64,000 nucleotides of DNA, from positions 1 to 64,000 of the forward strand of contig CALWRB010000037.1 of assembly GCA_944383855.1 (NCBI GenBank), in the 5' to 3' direction. The DNA comes from an uncultured Lachnospiraceae bacterium. GTDB taxonomy: Bacteria > Bacillota > Clostridia > Lachnospirales > Anaerotignaceae. The position numbers and the translations under genes are program-made. Under the pieces are notes generated by a model, which saw only the letters and a list, made by a program, of their open reading frames with translations, was not told the origin of the DNA and searched no databases. Positions 32,991-41,667 of this stretch are shown piece after piece; positions within the stretch are counted from its first letter, which is position 1; each line of letters starts with the position of its first letter.

Positions 32991-34115
32991 TTATAACACC
33001 GCCAGCAACAAAAGCGATGAAAATAAAAACATACCTTCTGTCAAAAATACCAGCCCGATCAAAAGAGCGGTATAATCTGCCGCAGTATTCATACAGTCAA
33101 TGAGCCGTTTTTCGCAAAAAGGTTCGCTTAGTACCGCCCCCAGACGAAAAATCCCCAACAAAACGACCAGCTTCAGTACCATCGGCAGACAAAGTAACAG
33201 CAAAATCACCGCAGCAGCAGTCAGTATGCCGTTTCGCAATGTCCCTGCCACGGCAGAGGCTGTATCGACCGCTCCACTCATGACATCTCCTACGATCGGC
33301 ACAGAGCCAACCGCGATTTTTGCCGTCTTGACTGCAAGTGCACCCAAGGCACCTCCACCGATTTTTTGTATCGTCAGCAGAAACAAAAAAGCGTATGCCG
33401 CGATCTTCATGCCTTTTGCGATGCCTTCTCTGACCAAACGCGCAAATTGCTGCAGCATCGGTTTTTGCGTCATATGGTTGACCATCTCCAAGGATACACA
33501 AGCTATCGTAAGCGGGAGTATGACCCACTCGGCAAAAAAGGAAAGCAGTGCGCTGCCTCCCATAATGGTAGGACCCATCAGTGCGGCGCGTCCGAATTCT
33601 CCCGCAGATGCCACCAACGTCACAAATACTGGCAGCATCGCCATAAATGCGTCCACGATCAATCCGATCCGCTCTCCTACCATTGCGGCAATTTCATAGA
33701 AAGATCGCATCAGCATCATGACCAATACCATATAACAAACATAAAACCCCATCTCTCCCACCGTTTTCGCTTCAAACGAATCGCTAAACAATCGAAGCAA
33801 CGCGCTGAAAACCGCAAGCAGCAAGATTTGCAGCAACAATCCGATTTGTTGTGTAATCTCTCCAAAGCAAGCATCAAAAAACCATTCTTTCGCTTCCTGC
33901 CAAGATAAATTTGCCTCTCCTGTTAATATATCTTTCGTCCACTGGGACAGTGTCCCCACCCCCTCCTGTTCCGTTAGATCATCTGCTTGCTGTGTAGACA
34001 GGACAGACAACTGTTCTTCCAACATGTTCTCCGTTTCCTGCGACGCGTGAACCTCTGTCCCAAACAGAAACAAGAACAGCAAAAAGAAAAAAATACATCT
34101 CCCCTTATGCCGCAA
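32991..34115 (-). CDS. spoIIIAE: Stage III sporulation protein AE
   Basis: A 374-residue polytopic membrane protein with a signal-like N-terminus followed by six or more hydrophobic segments; GSVPIVGDVMSGAVDTAS is a typical conserved stretch. It is part of the SpoIIIA export apparatus needed for forespore development. The start is TTG with GGAGG 8 bases upstream. Confidence 0.93.
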   Translation of the reverse strand: MRHKGRCIFFFLLFLFLFGTEVHASQETENMLEEQLSVLSTQQADDLTEQEGVGTLSQWTKDILTGEANLSWQEAKEWFFDACFGEITQQIGLLLQILLLAVFSALLRLFSDSFEAKTVGEMGFYVCYMVLVMMLMRSFYEIAAMVGERIGLIVDAFMAMLPVFVTLVASAGEFGRAALMGPTIMGGSALLSFFAEWVILPLTIACVSLEMVNHMTQKPMLQQFARLVREGIAKGMKIAAYAFLFLLTIQKIGGGALGALAVKTAKIAVGSVPIVGDVMSGAVDTASAVAGTLRNGILTAAAVILLLLCLPMVLKLVVLLGIFRLGAVLSEPFCEKRLIDCMNTAADYTALLIGLVFLTEGMFLFSSLLLLAVL

Positions 34116-34141
34116 TTTTCACTCCTCCCTCACGTTTGCAC

Positions 34142-34519
34142 TCAAACAAGGGAAAGCACCATTTCCAGTAAAGCGACCAAAATCGGTGCAGATACCGCCA
34201 TGATCAGCACCTTTCCTGCCATTTCCACCTTTGCCGCAATGGCGCGTTCTCCCGCGTCCAAACAAAGCTGCGCCGTAAACTGAGAAAGGTATGCAATCCC
34301 GATCACTTTCAATATAACGGAGAAATATCCCTCCGACACACCTGCGCGTTCCGCTGTTTCCCGTAACAGTCGAATCACTTCCTCCAATGGTATACAGATA
34401 CGCAAAAAAATCAGGATTCCCGTGACCAATGCAGTCAACATCGAAAGCTGCGGCATTTCTTTTTGCAACACAACCGTCAATATCGTGCCGCACAACGCTA
34501 TCGCAATGATCTGTTCCAT
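34142..34519 (-). CDS. spoIIIAD: Stage III sporulation protein AD
   Basis: A 125-residue membrane protein with about four hydrophobic segments; GYFSVILKVIGIAYLSQF is the conserved part. It resembles AC in sequence and works in the same membrane complex. Confidence 0.93.
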   Translation of the reverse strand: MEQIIAIALCGTILTVVLQKEMPQLSMLTALVTGILIFLRICIPLEEVIRLLRETAERAGVSEGYFSVILKVIGIAYLSQFTAQLCLDAGERAIAAKVEMAGKVLIMAVSAPILVALLEMVLSLV

Positions 34520-34546
34520 CCTTCCCCCTCCTTAAATCTCACACCT

Positions 34547-34741
34547 TCATAAGCGGAACATCGTTTCCACCGCTTGAAATAAATCACTGATATAACCGAT
34601 CACCCAAAATAAAACCACCACCAGTCCGGCCAAAGTTGTCAGCATCGCTTGTTCTTCTCTGCCCGCACGAATCAGCACCTGATTGAGCACCGCCACCAAG
34701 ATTCCCACTGCAGCAATCCGAAATACAATATCAATATCCAT
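34547..34741 (-). CDS. spoIIIAC: Stage III sporulation protein AC
   Basis: A 64-residue protein with two membrane helices (IDIVFRIAAVGILVAVLNQVL and LAGLVVVLFWVIGYISDLF), of the normal size and sequence for SpoIIIAC. Confidence 0.93.
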   Translation of the reverse strand: MDIDIVFRIAAVGILVAVLNQVLIRAGREEQAMLTTLAGLVVVLFWVIGYISDLFQAVETMFRL

Positions 34742-34765
34742 ACTTTCTCCCCCTTTTTTCGCATG

Positions 34766-35281
34766 TTAGAGCAATATCATCACGATCAAAAGACCACTCA
34801 TAATTCCTACGCTATGGTAAAGCCTGCCTTGTTTTTGTATCCTTTCTCTTTGCTCTTTCTCCGCTTCTTCCAAGTAATACAACAAAAGGTCTATCCCGCT
34901 TCTTTGCTGTTCTTTGTCCAAATATCCCAATGTCTTTCCGTAAGAAAGAAACGCTTGCATATCCTCAGCCGAAAAAGTGCTTTCCCCTTTTCGTTTTAAC
35001 CAAGCGCTTGTCCACAATTCTTCCGCGCTGCCCATTCCTTCTGTCAGGGCATGGCTAACTTCCTGAAAAACAGCGCCGATCGTCCCCTCTGCATGAAAAG
35101 CCGAAGATGCCATCGCCTCGTCCAAAGGTACCGCCAGGAATGAAATCTGATTTTTGAGCAAATTCAATGCCCGTTTAGAGGCGCCCAATTCCTCTGCTCT
35201 GCGTTTTTGCTGCCACAATAGATACATACCCGTCAATGCCGTTGTCAACACAATCATTGTTGCACCGATCCACGTCAGCAT
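34766..35281 (-). CDS. spoIIIAB: Stage III sporulation protein AB
   Basis: A 171-residue protein with a membrane helix at each end, including an N-terminal MIVLTTALTGMYLLW and a C-terminal SVGIMSGLLIVMILL, around a helical soluble domain related to type II secretion GspF. Normal length for the family. Confidence 0.92.
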   Translation of the reverse strand: MLTWIGATMIVLTTALTGMYLLWQQKRRAEELGASKRALNLLKNQISFLAVPLDEAMASSAFHAEGTIGAVFQEVSHALTEGMGSAEELWTSAWLKRKGESTFSAEDMQAFLSYGKTLGYLDKEQQRSGIDLLLYYLEEAEKEQRERIQKQGRLYHSVGIMSGLLIVMILL

Positions 35282-35294
35282 GCTGTTACCCTCC

Positions 35295-36224
35295 TTAGTT
35301 AAAATCTATTTTCTGTAACTGTCCGTCGTAAAGTTTGACAGCTCTTTGTTTTCCTTCTAAAACGATAAACCTTTGAAATAAATGCCCAGTTCGAAACGAT
35401 TCCCATTTCGGATCGATCTGCCACTGTACCTGATCTGTACCATGGACCGTGCAAAGTATCGTCACGCCTGCATGGCACGCCTGCCACACCGCGGAGAAAT
35501 CAGCACTGTCCGCCAGCTCGTCCATTGCAATGACCTGCGGACGCATACTGCGCAGCAAAAGCATAATACCTTCTTTTTTGGAACAGCCTTCCAAAATATC
35601 GGAATGTATCCCAAGCTCCAACATGCCGCCTCCGCCGATTTCCCCTCGCTCGTCCAACACGCTGACAGTCTGCGGCACCGCCGTCGTTCCGTCGCTGATC
35701 TGTCTTACAATATCACGCAACAGCGTTGTTTTCCCGCCGCCCGGCGGAGAGATGATCATGGTATGGCACAGCCTTCCCTTCTCAAACAAATACGGCATGA
35801 TGCCATCGGCGCACCCTTTTTGCTCACGGGCGATTCGAATATTGCACCCGCTGATATGGTGCAAAGTCTTGATCTGCCCGTTTTCTTCCACGGCTCTGCC
35901 GCACAGCCCGATTCTGTGTCCGCCGTTGATTGTCAAAAATCCCCTGCGCACTTCTTCATGAAACGCATAGACGGAATATCTTCCCGCTGCCGCAAGCAGC
36001 TCATTTATTTCATGCTCTGTGATTAGAATTCCATTTTCTTTTTGTTCCGTCATCTCTCCATCCCACCTCAAAAACCATTCTTTCCCTGCAATGTTAAATG
36101 CAAGCGGCTTGTCCTTCCGCAGCCGGATTTCCTCTGTGGCATGATAACGCTTCAAAGCATTCCCTATTGTCATTTGCAAATTTTTTGGGAATATCTTTAC
36201 AATTTGCTGTAGACGTTCCTCCAT
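35295..36224 (-). CDS. spoIIIAA: Stage III sporulation protein AA (ATPase)
   Basis: A 309-residue secretion-type ATPase that powers or assembles the SpoIIIA channel. Walker A is SPPGGGKTTLLRD near residue 160, with VSVLDERGEIGGG and the Walker B-type QVIAMDELAD further on. First gene of an eight-gene operon; AAGGTG precedes the ATG. A sigma-E-like promoter lies just upstream. Confidence 0.95.
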   Translation of the reverse strand: MEERLQQIVKIFPKNLQMTIGNALKRYHATEEIRLRKDKPLAFNIAGKEWFLRWDGEMTEQKENGILITEHEINELLAAAGRYSVYAFHEEVRRGFLTINGGHRIGLCGRAVEENGQIKTLHHISGCNIRIAREQKGCADGIMPYLFEKGRLCHTMIISPPGGGKTTLLRDIVRQISDGTTAVPQTVSVLDERGEIGGGGMLELGIHSDILEGCSKKEGIMLLLRSMRPQVIAMDELADSADFSAVWQACHAGVTILCTVHGTDQVQWQIDPKWESFRTGHLFQRFIVLEGKQRAVKLYDGQLQKIDFN

Positions 36225-36247
36225 TATTTTTCACCTTCTTTTTCTTC

Positions 36248-36276
36248 AGACTATGCGGACAGAAAAAAAATTATTC
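36248..36276 (-). promoter_or_regulatory. Possible sigma-E-type promoter of the spoIIIA operon
   Basis: Minus-strand GAATAAT (36270-36276), 14 bases, CATAGTCT (36248-36255). Spacing and both boxes resemble Bacillus sigma-E promoters (KMATATT-N14-CATACANT), and spoIIIA is a known sigma-E operon. It is 23 bases before the spoIIIAA start, so the leader would be very short. Confidence 0.45.
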
Positions 36277-36348
36277 GAAAATTTTGGAAAACCTCTTTTC
36301 ATTATTCACAATCCGTGATATATTTATATTGTCACAATTCGAAAAGAA

Positions 36349-37098
36349 ATGGAGGGGATTGTCATTTTTCAGATATTATTGGCTTATTGCGAGGAAACCA
36401 TACAGCAAAAGGTACGTTTGCTTTGTCGCAAGCTAACGAGCTGCAGCATTTGTATCTGCAATTCAGAATGGGAAATGCAACGCCTTTTGACACAGTCGGA
36501 CTTCCACTGTTTCGTTATTTGTATCGATCAAAAGCTGCTACAAGTACAAAAGCTTTTATTGCAGCTTCGCAACAGCGAACAATACCGCTACTGTCCGATC
36601 GTATTGCTGTCTTCACAGGCGGAATTTCTGTTTCCGATCATGGCTTCCTGTTGCTATGTGGATTTTTTAAAACTGCCTTTGTGCGCAGAGAGCGAAAAAC
36701 GCTTGGAAACACTGCTGCAATATCATCACACGGTATTTCAATCTTCCGCGATGCATATGATCTCCTGCTTTAAAGCTGACTGTGCGAAAACTTACTTCCG
36801 TCTGCCCTACCGCAGCATATTATTTCTGGAAGCCGCAGGGAAAAAGACAATATTGCATACGGCAAAAGAAGAATTCCTTCTTCCGGTTGCGTTCCATCAA
36901 GTAAAAAGCGCCCTGCATTGTTCTTCTCTTATACAGTCGCATCGCTCTTATATCATCAATATACTTATGATTTCTTCCATACAAAAAGAACAGCTGCCAT
37001 GGATCGTTTCATTTTTCGGCACAGAGAAAACGGCTTTGATCAGCCGCAGCTATAGAGATGAAATCGAGCAGCATCTTCTGCTGGATCTGCGGTATTGA
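36349..37098 (+). CDS. LytTR-domain regulator with degenerate receiver
   Basis: A 249-residue protein. Residues about 1-125 resemble a response-regulator receiver in pattern, with an acidic pair (YCEE) and one Asp at the expected phosphorylation site (VICIDQKLL), but without the usual DxMMPxxxG context. Residues about 140-249 form a LytTR DNA-binding domain (YFRLPYRSILFLEAAGKKTILHT ... LIQSHRSYIINI). No kinase is adjacent. It is divergent from spoIIIAA with 124 bp between the start codons. The best Shine-Dalgarno-like sequence, GGAGGGG, begins inside the first codons after this ATG, so the true start may be slightly downstream. Confidence 0.75.
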   Translation: MEGIVIFQILLAYCEETIQQKVRLLCRKLTSCSICICNSEWEMQRLLTQSDFHCFVICIDQKLLQVQKLLLQLRNSEQYRYCPIVLLSSQAEFLFPIMASCCYVDFLKLPLCAESEKRLETLLQYHHTVFQSSAMHMISCFKADCAKTYFRLPYRSILFLEAAGKKTILHTAKEEFLLPVAFHQVKSALHCSSLIQSHRSYIINILMISSIQKEQLPWIVSFFGTEKTALISRSYRDEIEQHLLLDLRY

Positions 37099-37110
37099 AA
37101 GAATATAGGA

Positions 37111-37140
37111 TTGACAGACATTTTTTTCTTGCCTTACAAT
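37111..37140 (+). promoter_or_regulatory. Sigma-A promoter of the SGNH hydrolase gene
   Basis: TTGACA (37111-37116), 18 bases, TACAAT (37135-37140), 30 bases before the start codon. Confidence 0.65.
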
Positions 37141-37169
37141 AAAAAAAAGTAAAAAGGAGGCACAAAACG

Positions 37170-37805
37170 ATGTCAGCAGAAAAAAAGAATATCACCATTG
37201 TAGGCTTCGGAGATAGCCTGACCTACGGGTATGGCGTTTTGGAGGATTCTGTTTACACGCAGCAGTTAAAAAACGTTTTGCCGACCCTTTACCCCGATTT
37301 TTCCTTTCGAATTATCAACAGCGGTGTAAACGGTGATACCAGTCAAGACGGTTTATCCAGACTGCATTCAGATGTTCTGTCTTTTCTTCCGGATTACGTT
37401 TTGATCCTGTTTGGCTCCAACGACAGCGCATTAAATGAAGGGCAATACCGTACCCCTTATCTTTTTGAACAGACCATGCGCCAAATCACCGCGACAATTT
37501 TGCAAACGGGAGCAACACCTATTCTGATGACCCCGCCTTCCGTAGTGGATACAGATTTTTTCCCGTTTACAACTAACGACCGTGTTGCGCATTATGCGGA
37601 AGTCGTTCGAAAAATCGCAGAGGGATCTCATCTTGTCTGCATCGATTTATACAGTGCGTTTCTTTCCAAACAGCATACACCGACATATGAGGACTTATTC
37701 CAATTTGACGGCATTCATTTAAGCAAACAAGGCTACCGCTTATTGTTTGATCTGGTTTTGCATCATCTTTGTGCTGTCATAAATCAAGAAATACATAAAA
37801 AATAG
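37170..37805 (+). CDS. SGNH/GDSL hydrolase (arylesterase/lysophospholipase type)
   Basis: A 211-residue esterase-type protein with the four blocks of the family: GDSLTYGYG (catalytic Ser), GVNGDTSQDG (Gly), GSNDSAL (Asn) and DGIHLSKQGY (Asp-His). It has no signal peptide, unlike TesA, so it is cytoplasmic. The natural substrate is unknown. AAAGGAGG stands 8 bases before the ATG. Monocistronic. Confidence 0.88.
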   Translation: MSAEKKNITIVGFGDSLTYGYGVLEDSVYTQQLKNVLPTLYPDFSFRIINSGVNGDTSQDGLSRLHSDVLSFLPDYVLILFGSNDSALNEGQYRTPYLFEQTMRQITATILQTGATPILMTPPSVVDTDFFPFTTNDRVAHYAEVVRKIAEGSHLVCIDLYSAFLSKQHTPTYEDLFQFDGIHLSKQGYRLLFDLVLHHLCAVINQEIHKK

Positions 37806-37816
37806 CATAAAAAAAG

Positions 37817-37856
37817 AAAAGGCATCTGCTTTCCTTTCGGAAAACAGATGCCTTTT
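37817..37856. terminator. Bidirectional terminator between SGNH hydrolase and lplA
   Basis: A perfect 12-bp stem (37817-37828 with 37845-37856), with additional pairing in the loop and T runs on both strands, between convergent genes. Confidence 0.8.
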
Positions 37857-37959
37857 CTGATAAAATACACTGTTAAAAACAACAATCAGATAAACCGTCA
37901 AATCTCTGCACCATTTCTGCAAAAACCGGCTGAAAAAAGTATCTGACTTCTTCTTTTTC

Positions 37960-38952
37960 TTACATTGTCAAAAGCGATATAAAATCATCTTTCGTCATGT
38001 TATTAAAGTACTCGTCGATATTGACATTCGCAATGGCATTTTCCAAAGCCTGCGCTTCCGCTTTCTGTCCGATGATATAACCGGCAAGTTCCGCTTTATC
38101 CCCATTGCCGAAGTAATCGCCAAATACATCAAACGCTGTGATGATGCCATTATCCACGTCCATATGGACTTCCAGATTGCCACAGCCTTCAAATCTTCTG
38201 CGTTTTACAATATTATACTTCGGAGATTCTCCGTAGTTCCATTCCCAAGTATCATATCTTTCCTTTTGCAGCGCGCGCACCTGTTCCAGATCATTTTCTG
38301 TCAAAACACCCTGTTCCAGTGTGCCTTCCGCAAACATATTCTCTAATAACAATTTCTTAAATTCTTCCAACGGCACCGGATTTTGCATATGTTCTTTCAC
38401 ATTTGTCACTCTGCTGCGAACTGATTTGATGCCTTTTGACGCGATTTTATCCTCGGAAACCTTCAATGCCTTTGTCAAAACCGCCATATCGGAATCATAC
38501 ATGATCGTGCCGTGATGCATGATTCTGCCTTTCTTTGCATACTGCGAATTGCCGGAAAACTTTTTCCCGTCAATGGTAATATCGTTTCTGCCGTTGATCT
38601 GTGCTTTTACACCCAATTTTTCCAAAGCTGCGACGATCGGTTTGCAAAACGTAGCAAAGTCAAAAGAGTCAATGTGATCCCCGTCGTCTACAATAAATGT
38701 AAAGTTCAAATTTCCCAAATCATGATATACCGCACCTCCTCCGGAGAGTCTGCGTACAACAGAGATATGATTTTCTTTCACAAAATTCTGATTGATCTCT
38801 GCAATGGTATTTTGATGTTTTCCAACGATAATGGCATTGTCATTTTGCCAGAGCATGAAATATTCTTTTCCTTTATCCATACAGTCAAAAACATACTGCT
38901 CCAATGCTAAATTAAAATGAGGGTCCGTAGATGGACTTTCCAAATATACCAT
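37960..38952 (-). CDS. lplA: Lipoate-protein ligase
   Basis: Activates lipoate with ATP and attaches it to lysines of lipoyl proteins such as GcvH. The 330-residue protein has RRLSGGGAVYHDLGNLNFTF (lipoate/ATP binding), NDITIDGKKFSGN with the conserved lysine, HHGTIMYD, and a C-terminal accessory domain of about 85 residues typical of LplA. No lipoyl-protein gene is nearby. Confidence 0.95.
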   Translation of the reverse strand: MVYLESPSTDPHFNLALEQYVFDCMDKGKEYFMLWQNDNAIIVGKHQNTIAEINQNFVKENHISVVRRLSGGGAVYHDLGNLNFTFIVDDGDHIDSFDFATFCKPIVAALEKLGVKAQINGRNDITIDGKKFSGNSQYAKKGRIMHHGTIMYDSDMAVLTKALKVSEDKIASKGIKSVRSRVTNVKEHMQNPVPLEEFKKLLLENMFAEGTLEQGVLTENDLEQVRALQKERYDTWEWNYGESPKYNIVKRRRFEGCGNLEVHMDVDNGIITAFDVFGDYFGNGDKAELAGYIIGQKAEAQALENAIANVNIDEYFNNMTKDDFISLLTM

Positions 38953-38994
38953 TTCCTTGCCTCCTTTATTCTATCATTTTTGAAATACCCTATT

Positions 38995-39023
38995 AGAATA
39001 CTATAAAATCTATGTCAGTACAA
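38995..39023 (-). promoter_or_regulatory. Promoter of lplA
   Basis: Minus-strand TTGTAC (39018-39023), 17 bases, TATTCT (38995-39000), 43 bases before the start codon. Confidence 0.5.
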
Positions 39024-39038
39024 GTTCTTTTAAAAAAA

Positions 39039-39071
39039 AACCTGTCGATTCTTTCAGGAATCCGACAGGTT
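39039..39071 (-). terminator. Terminator after the D,D-carboxypeptidase gene
   Basis: A 9-bp stem (39039-39047 with 39063-39071), extendable in the loop, followed by a run of eight or more T on the minus strand, 17 bases after the stop codon. Confidence 0.8.
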
Positions 39072-39087
39072 CCAATTTTTCCCATAT

Positions 39088-40245
39088 TTAAGCCATTTCT
39101 GGCACTTTGCACCACAGTGCGAACAACTGCCTAAGCCGTTCGAAAAGGCGGTATTTCTCTGCACCGTTTTCCGCGACTAAAGGTATCGTCGCCAGCACTT
39201 CCCCCTCCAATAATATACGCAGTTTACCCACCTCCATGCCTGCCTGCACAGGGGCAGTCAACTTTTCTTCCAAGAGCGGCTCTATCTGTAACTTCTCCAT
39301 TTCCTCCTGCGAAAAAACAGCGCTGTACGTTTGACCGCAAACAGCCGTCACATACCTTGTCGGGGAGTTTTCCACAGGGATCTCTCCCATTTTTTCAGAT
39401 GCCGATACAACATCACAGTTTGCGAATTTTGAGAACCCATAATCCATCAATTTTTTGGTATCGATCCACTTGGCTTCCTTCCCTTTTGTCCCCCAACCAC
39501 TGGCAAATACCGCACTGATAAAAAGCATATCCTCCCTTTGTGCCGCCCCGACAAAGCAGTGCCCTGCGCGGTTGGTATAACCCGTTTTGACTCCCAGCGC
39601 ACCCTCATATTCCTGTAAAAAACGGTCGGTATTGGTAACAGTATATTGTTTTTTCCCACTGATATCGCTAAAAGAATGACTCTCCAGACCGATGATCTGA
39701 CAGAATTTTTCGTTTTTCAGGGCATATGCCGCAATCAGTGCCATATCCTCCGCCGTGGAATGATGTTCTTGTTCACTGAGCGTACTATCCAATCCGTTCG
39801 GAGAACCAAAAACGGTATCTTTCGCCCCAATCTGAGCCGCTTTTTCTGTCATTTTCTCGCAGAACGCTTCCACACTGCCGCCAATATGCTCTGCCAATGC
39901 CACTGCGGCATCGTTATAAGAATGTAACATCATTGCCGCCAAAAGATCGTAAGTGCGGAATTGATCCCCGCTTTGCAAGTCCATATTCACTTCCGGCTGT
40001 TTTGCCGCAAGAGAGCTGACCGTAACACTGCTTTCCAGATCCCCTTCTTCCAAAACAAGAATCGCCGTCATAATTTTTGCCGTACTTGCCATCGCAAGCG
40101 GTGTTTGTGCATTTTTCTGCCACAGAATACGTCCTGTTTTTCCATCGATCAAAACAGCAGACTGCGCCACAACTTGAGGTTCCGCTGCCCATATACTCTG
40201 ACAGCAAAGTAAAACCGTGATCAAGCAGATGATGATTTTTCTCAT
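39088..40245 (-). CDS. Serine-type D-Ala-D-Ala carboxypeptidase (DacF/PBP5 type)
   Basis: A 385-residue exported peptidoglycan carboxypeptidase. A signal peptide (residues 1-21) precedes the penicillin-binding domain with STAK, SYN and KTG catalytic motifs (MASTAKIMTA, LHSYNDAAVA, GVKTGYTNRAG). A beta-rich C-terminal domain follows. No clear C-terminal membrane anchor is seen, though the last 20 residues are moderately amphipathic. The ATG at 40243-40245 is preferred over a GTG six bases upstream because of AGGCGAG spacing. It follows scpB by 84 bases; scpAB next to a dac gene is common in clostridia. Confidence 0.93.
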   Translation of the reverse strand: MRKIIICLITVLLCCQSIWAAEPQVVAQSAVLIDGKTGRILWQKNAQTPLAMASTAKIMTAILVLEEGDLESSVTVSSLAAKQPEVNMDLQSGDQFRTYDLLAAMMLHSYNDAAVALAEHIGGSVEAFCEKMTEKAAQIGAKDTVFGSPNGLDSTLSEQEHHSTAEDMALIAAYALKNEKFCQIIGLESHSFSDISGKKQYTVTNTDRFLQEYEGALGVKTGYTNRAGHCFVGAAQREDMLFISAVFASGWGTKGKEAKWIDTKKLMDYGFSKFANCDVVSASEKMGEIPVENSPTRYVTAVCGQTYSAVFSQEEMEKLQIEPLLEEKLTAPVQAGMEVGKLRILLEGEVLATIPLVAENGAEKYRLFERLRQLFALWCKVPEMA

Positions 40246-40329
40246 TTGCACTCGCCTCTTTGTCTATCCTTCCTTTTAGCCTATGTCAAACGGCATAAAA
40301 AAAGAAGAAAAAACAATAGCGCAATGCCA

Positions 40330-40884
40330 TCATGTTTTTTCTTCTGATTCTTTTTCATCATCGTCTTTCGCTTCATCTTCCGCCAAAGCCGGTAATTCTT
40401 TCACGCTGTGAAAACCGAAATAGCGTAAAAATTCTTTGGTCGTGCCAAATAAAATCGGCTTGCCCGGTGTATCCATTCGCCCGACTTCTTCCGCAAGCCC
40501 TTTTTCCACCAGACGGTTCACCGCATGGTCTGAATTTACCCCGCGGATCTCCTCGATCTCGCCTTTTGTAATGGGTTGTTTATAAGCAATGATCGCAAGC
40601 GTTTCCAACAGCGCCTGTGTCAATCCCGGACGTTTTTGCCCTTTGCACATGCTGCGGATATATTCAAAACACTCCGAAGCAGTGCACATTTGATAAGCGC
40701 CTTCTAACTCAATAATGCGAATCCCTCGCTTTTCTGCCTCATATTTATCCGCCAAAGACCGTACAATGGCATTCGCGGTTGCCTTATCCATCTCGATCGT
40801 GTCAGCGATCACAGAAAGCGGAACTGCTTCCCCCATGATAAACAGCAAAGATTCCACCACTGCCTCCAATTCGGATAATCTCAC
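40330..40884 (-). CDS. scpB: Segregation and condensation protein B
   Basis: Non-SMC subunit of the condensin complex. The 184-residue protein carries two winged-helix domains with the family stretches ESLLFIMGEAVPLSVIAD and LETLAIIAYKQPITKGEIE followed by RGVNSD. It has an acidic C-terminal tail. It overlaps scpA by 4 bases. Confidence 0.96.
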   Translation of the reverse strand: MRLSELEAVVESLLFIMGEAVPLSVIADTIEMDKATANAIVRSLADKYEAEKRGIRIIELEGAYQMCTASECFEYIRSMCKGQKRPGLTQALLETLAIIAYKQPITKGEIEEIRGVNSDHAVNRLVEKGLAEEVGRMDTPGKPILFGTTKEFLRYFGFHSVKELPALAEDEAKDDDEKESEEKT

Positions 40885-41645
40885 ATTGTTTCACTCCCTG
40901 TATTCCTGATAATTTCGATCTCGGCAAATGTTTTTGTCTGTCTGACCAAAACCTCTCTGCGTTTCATCAATTCCAACAATGCCAGAAAAGTGATCACCAT
41001 TTCCATTCGCCCCGCCTTTTGCCGAAATACCGAAAAAAAGCTGAGTTTTGGACGCAGACGCAGCAAGTCACGCAAAAAATCCATTTTTTCCTCTACCGTA
41101 AATGCATCCGGCTGTACCTGCCGAAACGAACTGCGTACCTTATCCACGCGCAGCTCCTTTCTCTGCATCACTTTTTGAAACGCTTCGTACAGCTGTTCCG
41201 TCGTAATACCTTCCAACAACGCCTGCAAAGGCACTTCCTGCTTTTGTCGTAACACATCAGTCAATGCTGCGTCAGCCTCTTTATATAGCACCTGCGCCGC
41301 TTTTTCTTCCCGTTCTTTCCAATCCTCTGCAGCATCTTTGATCTTGCGATACTCCAGCAGCTTTCGAACCAGTTCCTCTCTCGGATCGGGACCTTCCTCC
41401 CCTTCCGGCACAGTTTTCGGCAAAAGAAGTTTGCTTTTGATCTCTAAAAGAGTGGCTGCCATCAGCAAAAACTCACTCATGCCGTCCATATCCCGATCTT
41501 CGGCCGCATCCAGGTAAGCCAAGTATTGGTCCGTCAGCTTCGAGATCGGAATATCATAAATATCGATCTCGTTTTTTTCGATCAAATGATACAGCAAATC
41601 CAAAGGACCTTCAAACGCATCTAAGCGCACCTGCATACCTTCCAC
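40881..41645 (-). CDS. scpA: Segregation and condensation protein A
   Basis: Kleisin subunit linking the SMC head domains. The 254-residue protein starts with FEGPLDLLYHLIEKNEIDIYDI and EFLLMAATLLEIKSKLLLP, both diagnostic, and ends in a winged-helix domain (FLALLELMKRREVLVRQ). GTG start with AAGGGG 8 bases upstream. Probably cotranscribed from the M50-like gene through scpB. Confidence 0.96.
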   Translation of the reverse strand: MEGMQVRLDAFEGPLDLLYHLIEKNEIDIYDIPISKLTDQYLAYLDAAEDRDMDGMSEFLLMAATLLEIKSKLLLPKTVPEGEEGPDPREELVRKLLEYRKIKDAAEDWKEREEKAAQVLYKEADAALTDVLRQKQEVPLQALLEGITTEQLYEAFQKVMQRKELRVDKVRSSFRQVQPDAFTVEEKMDFLRDLLRLRPKLSFFSVFRQKAGRMEMVITFLALLELMKRREVLVRQTKTFAEIEIIRNTGSETM

Positions 41646-41667
41646 GGAAATTACCCCTTCTTAGAAA

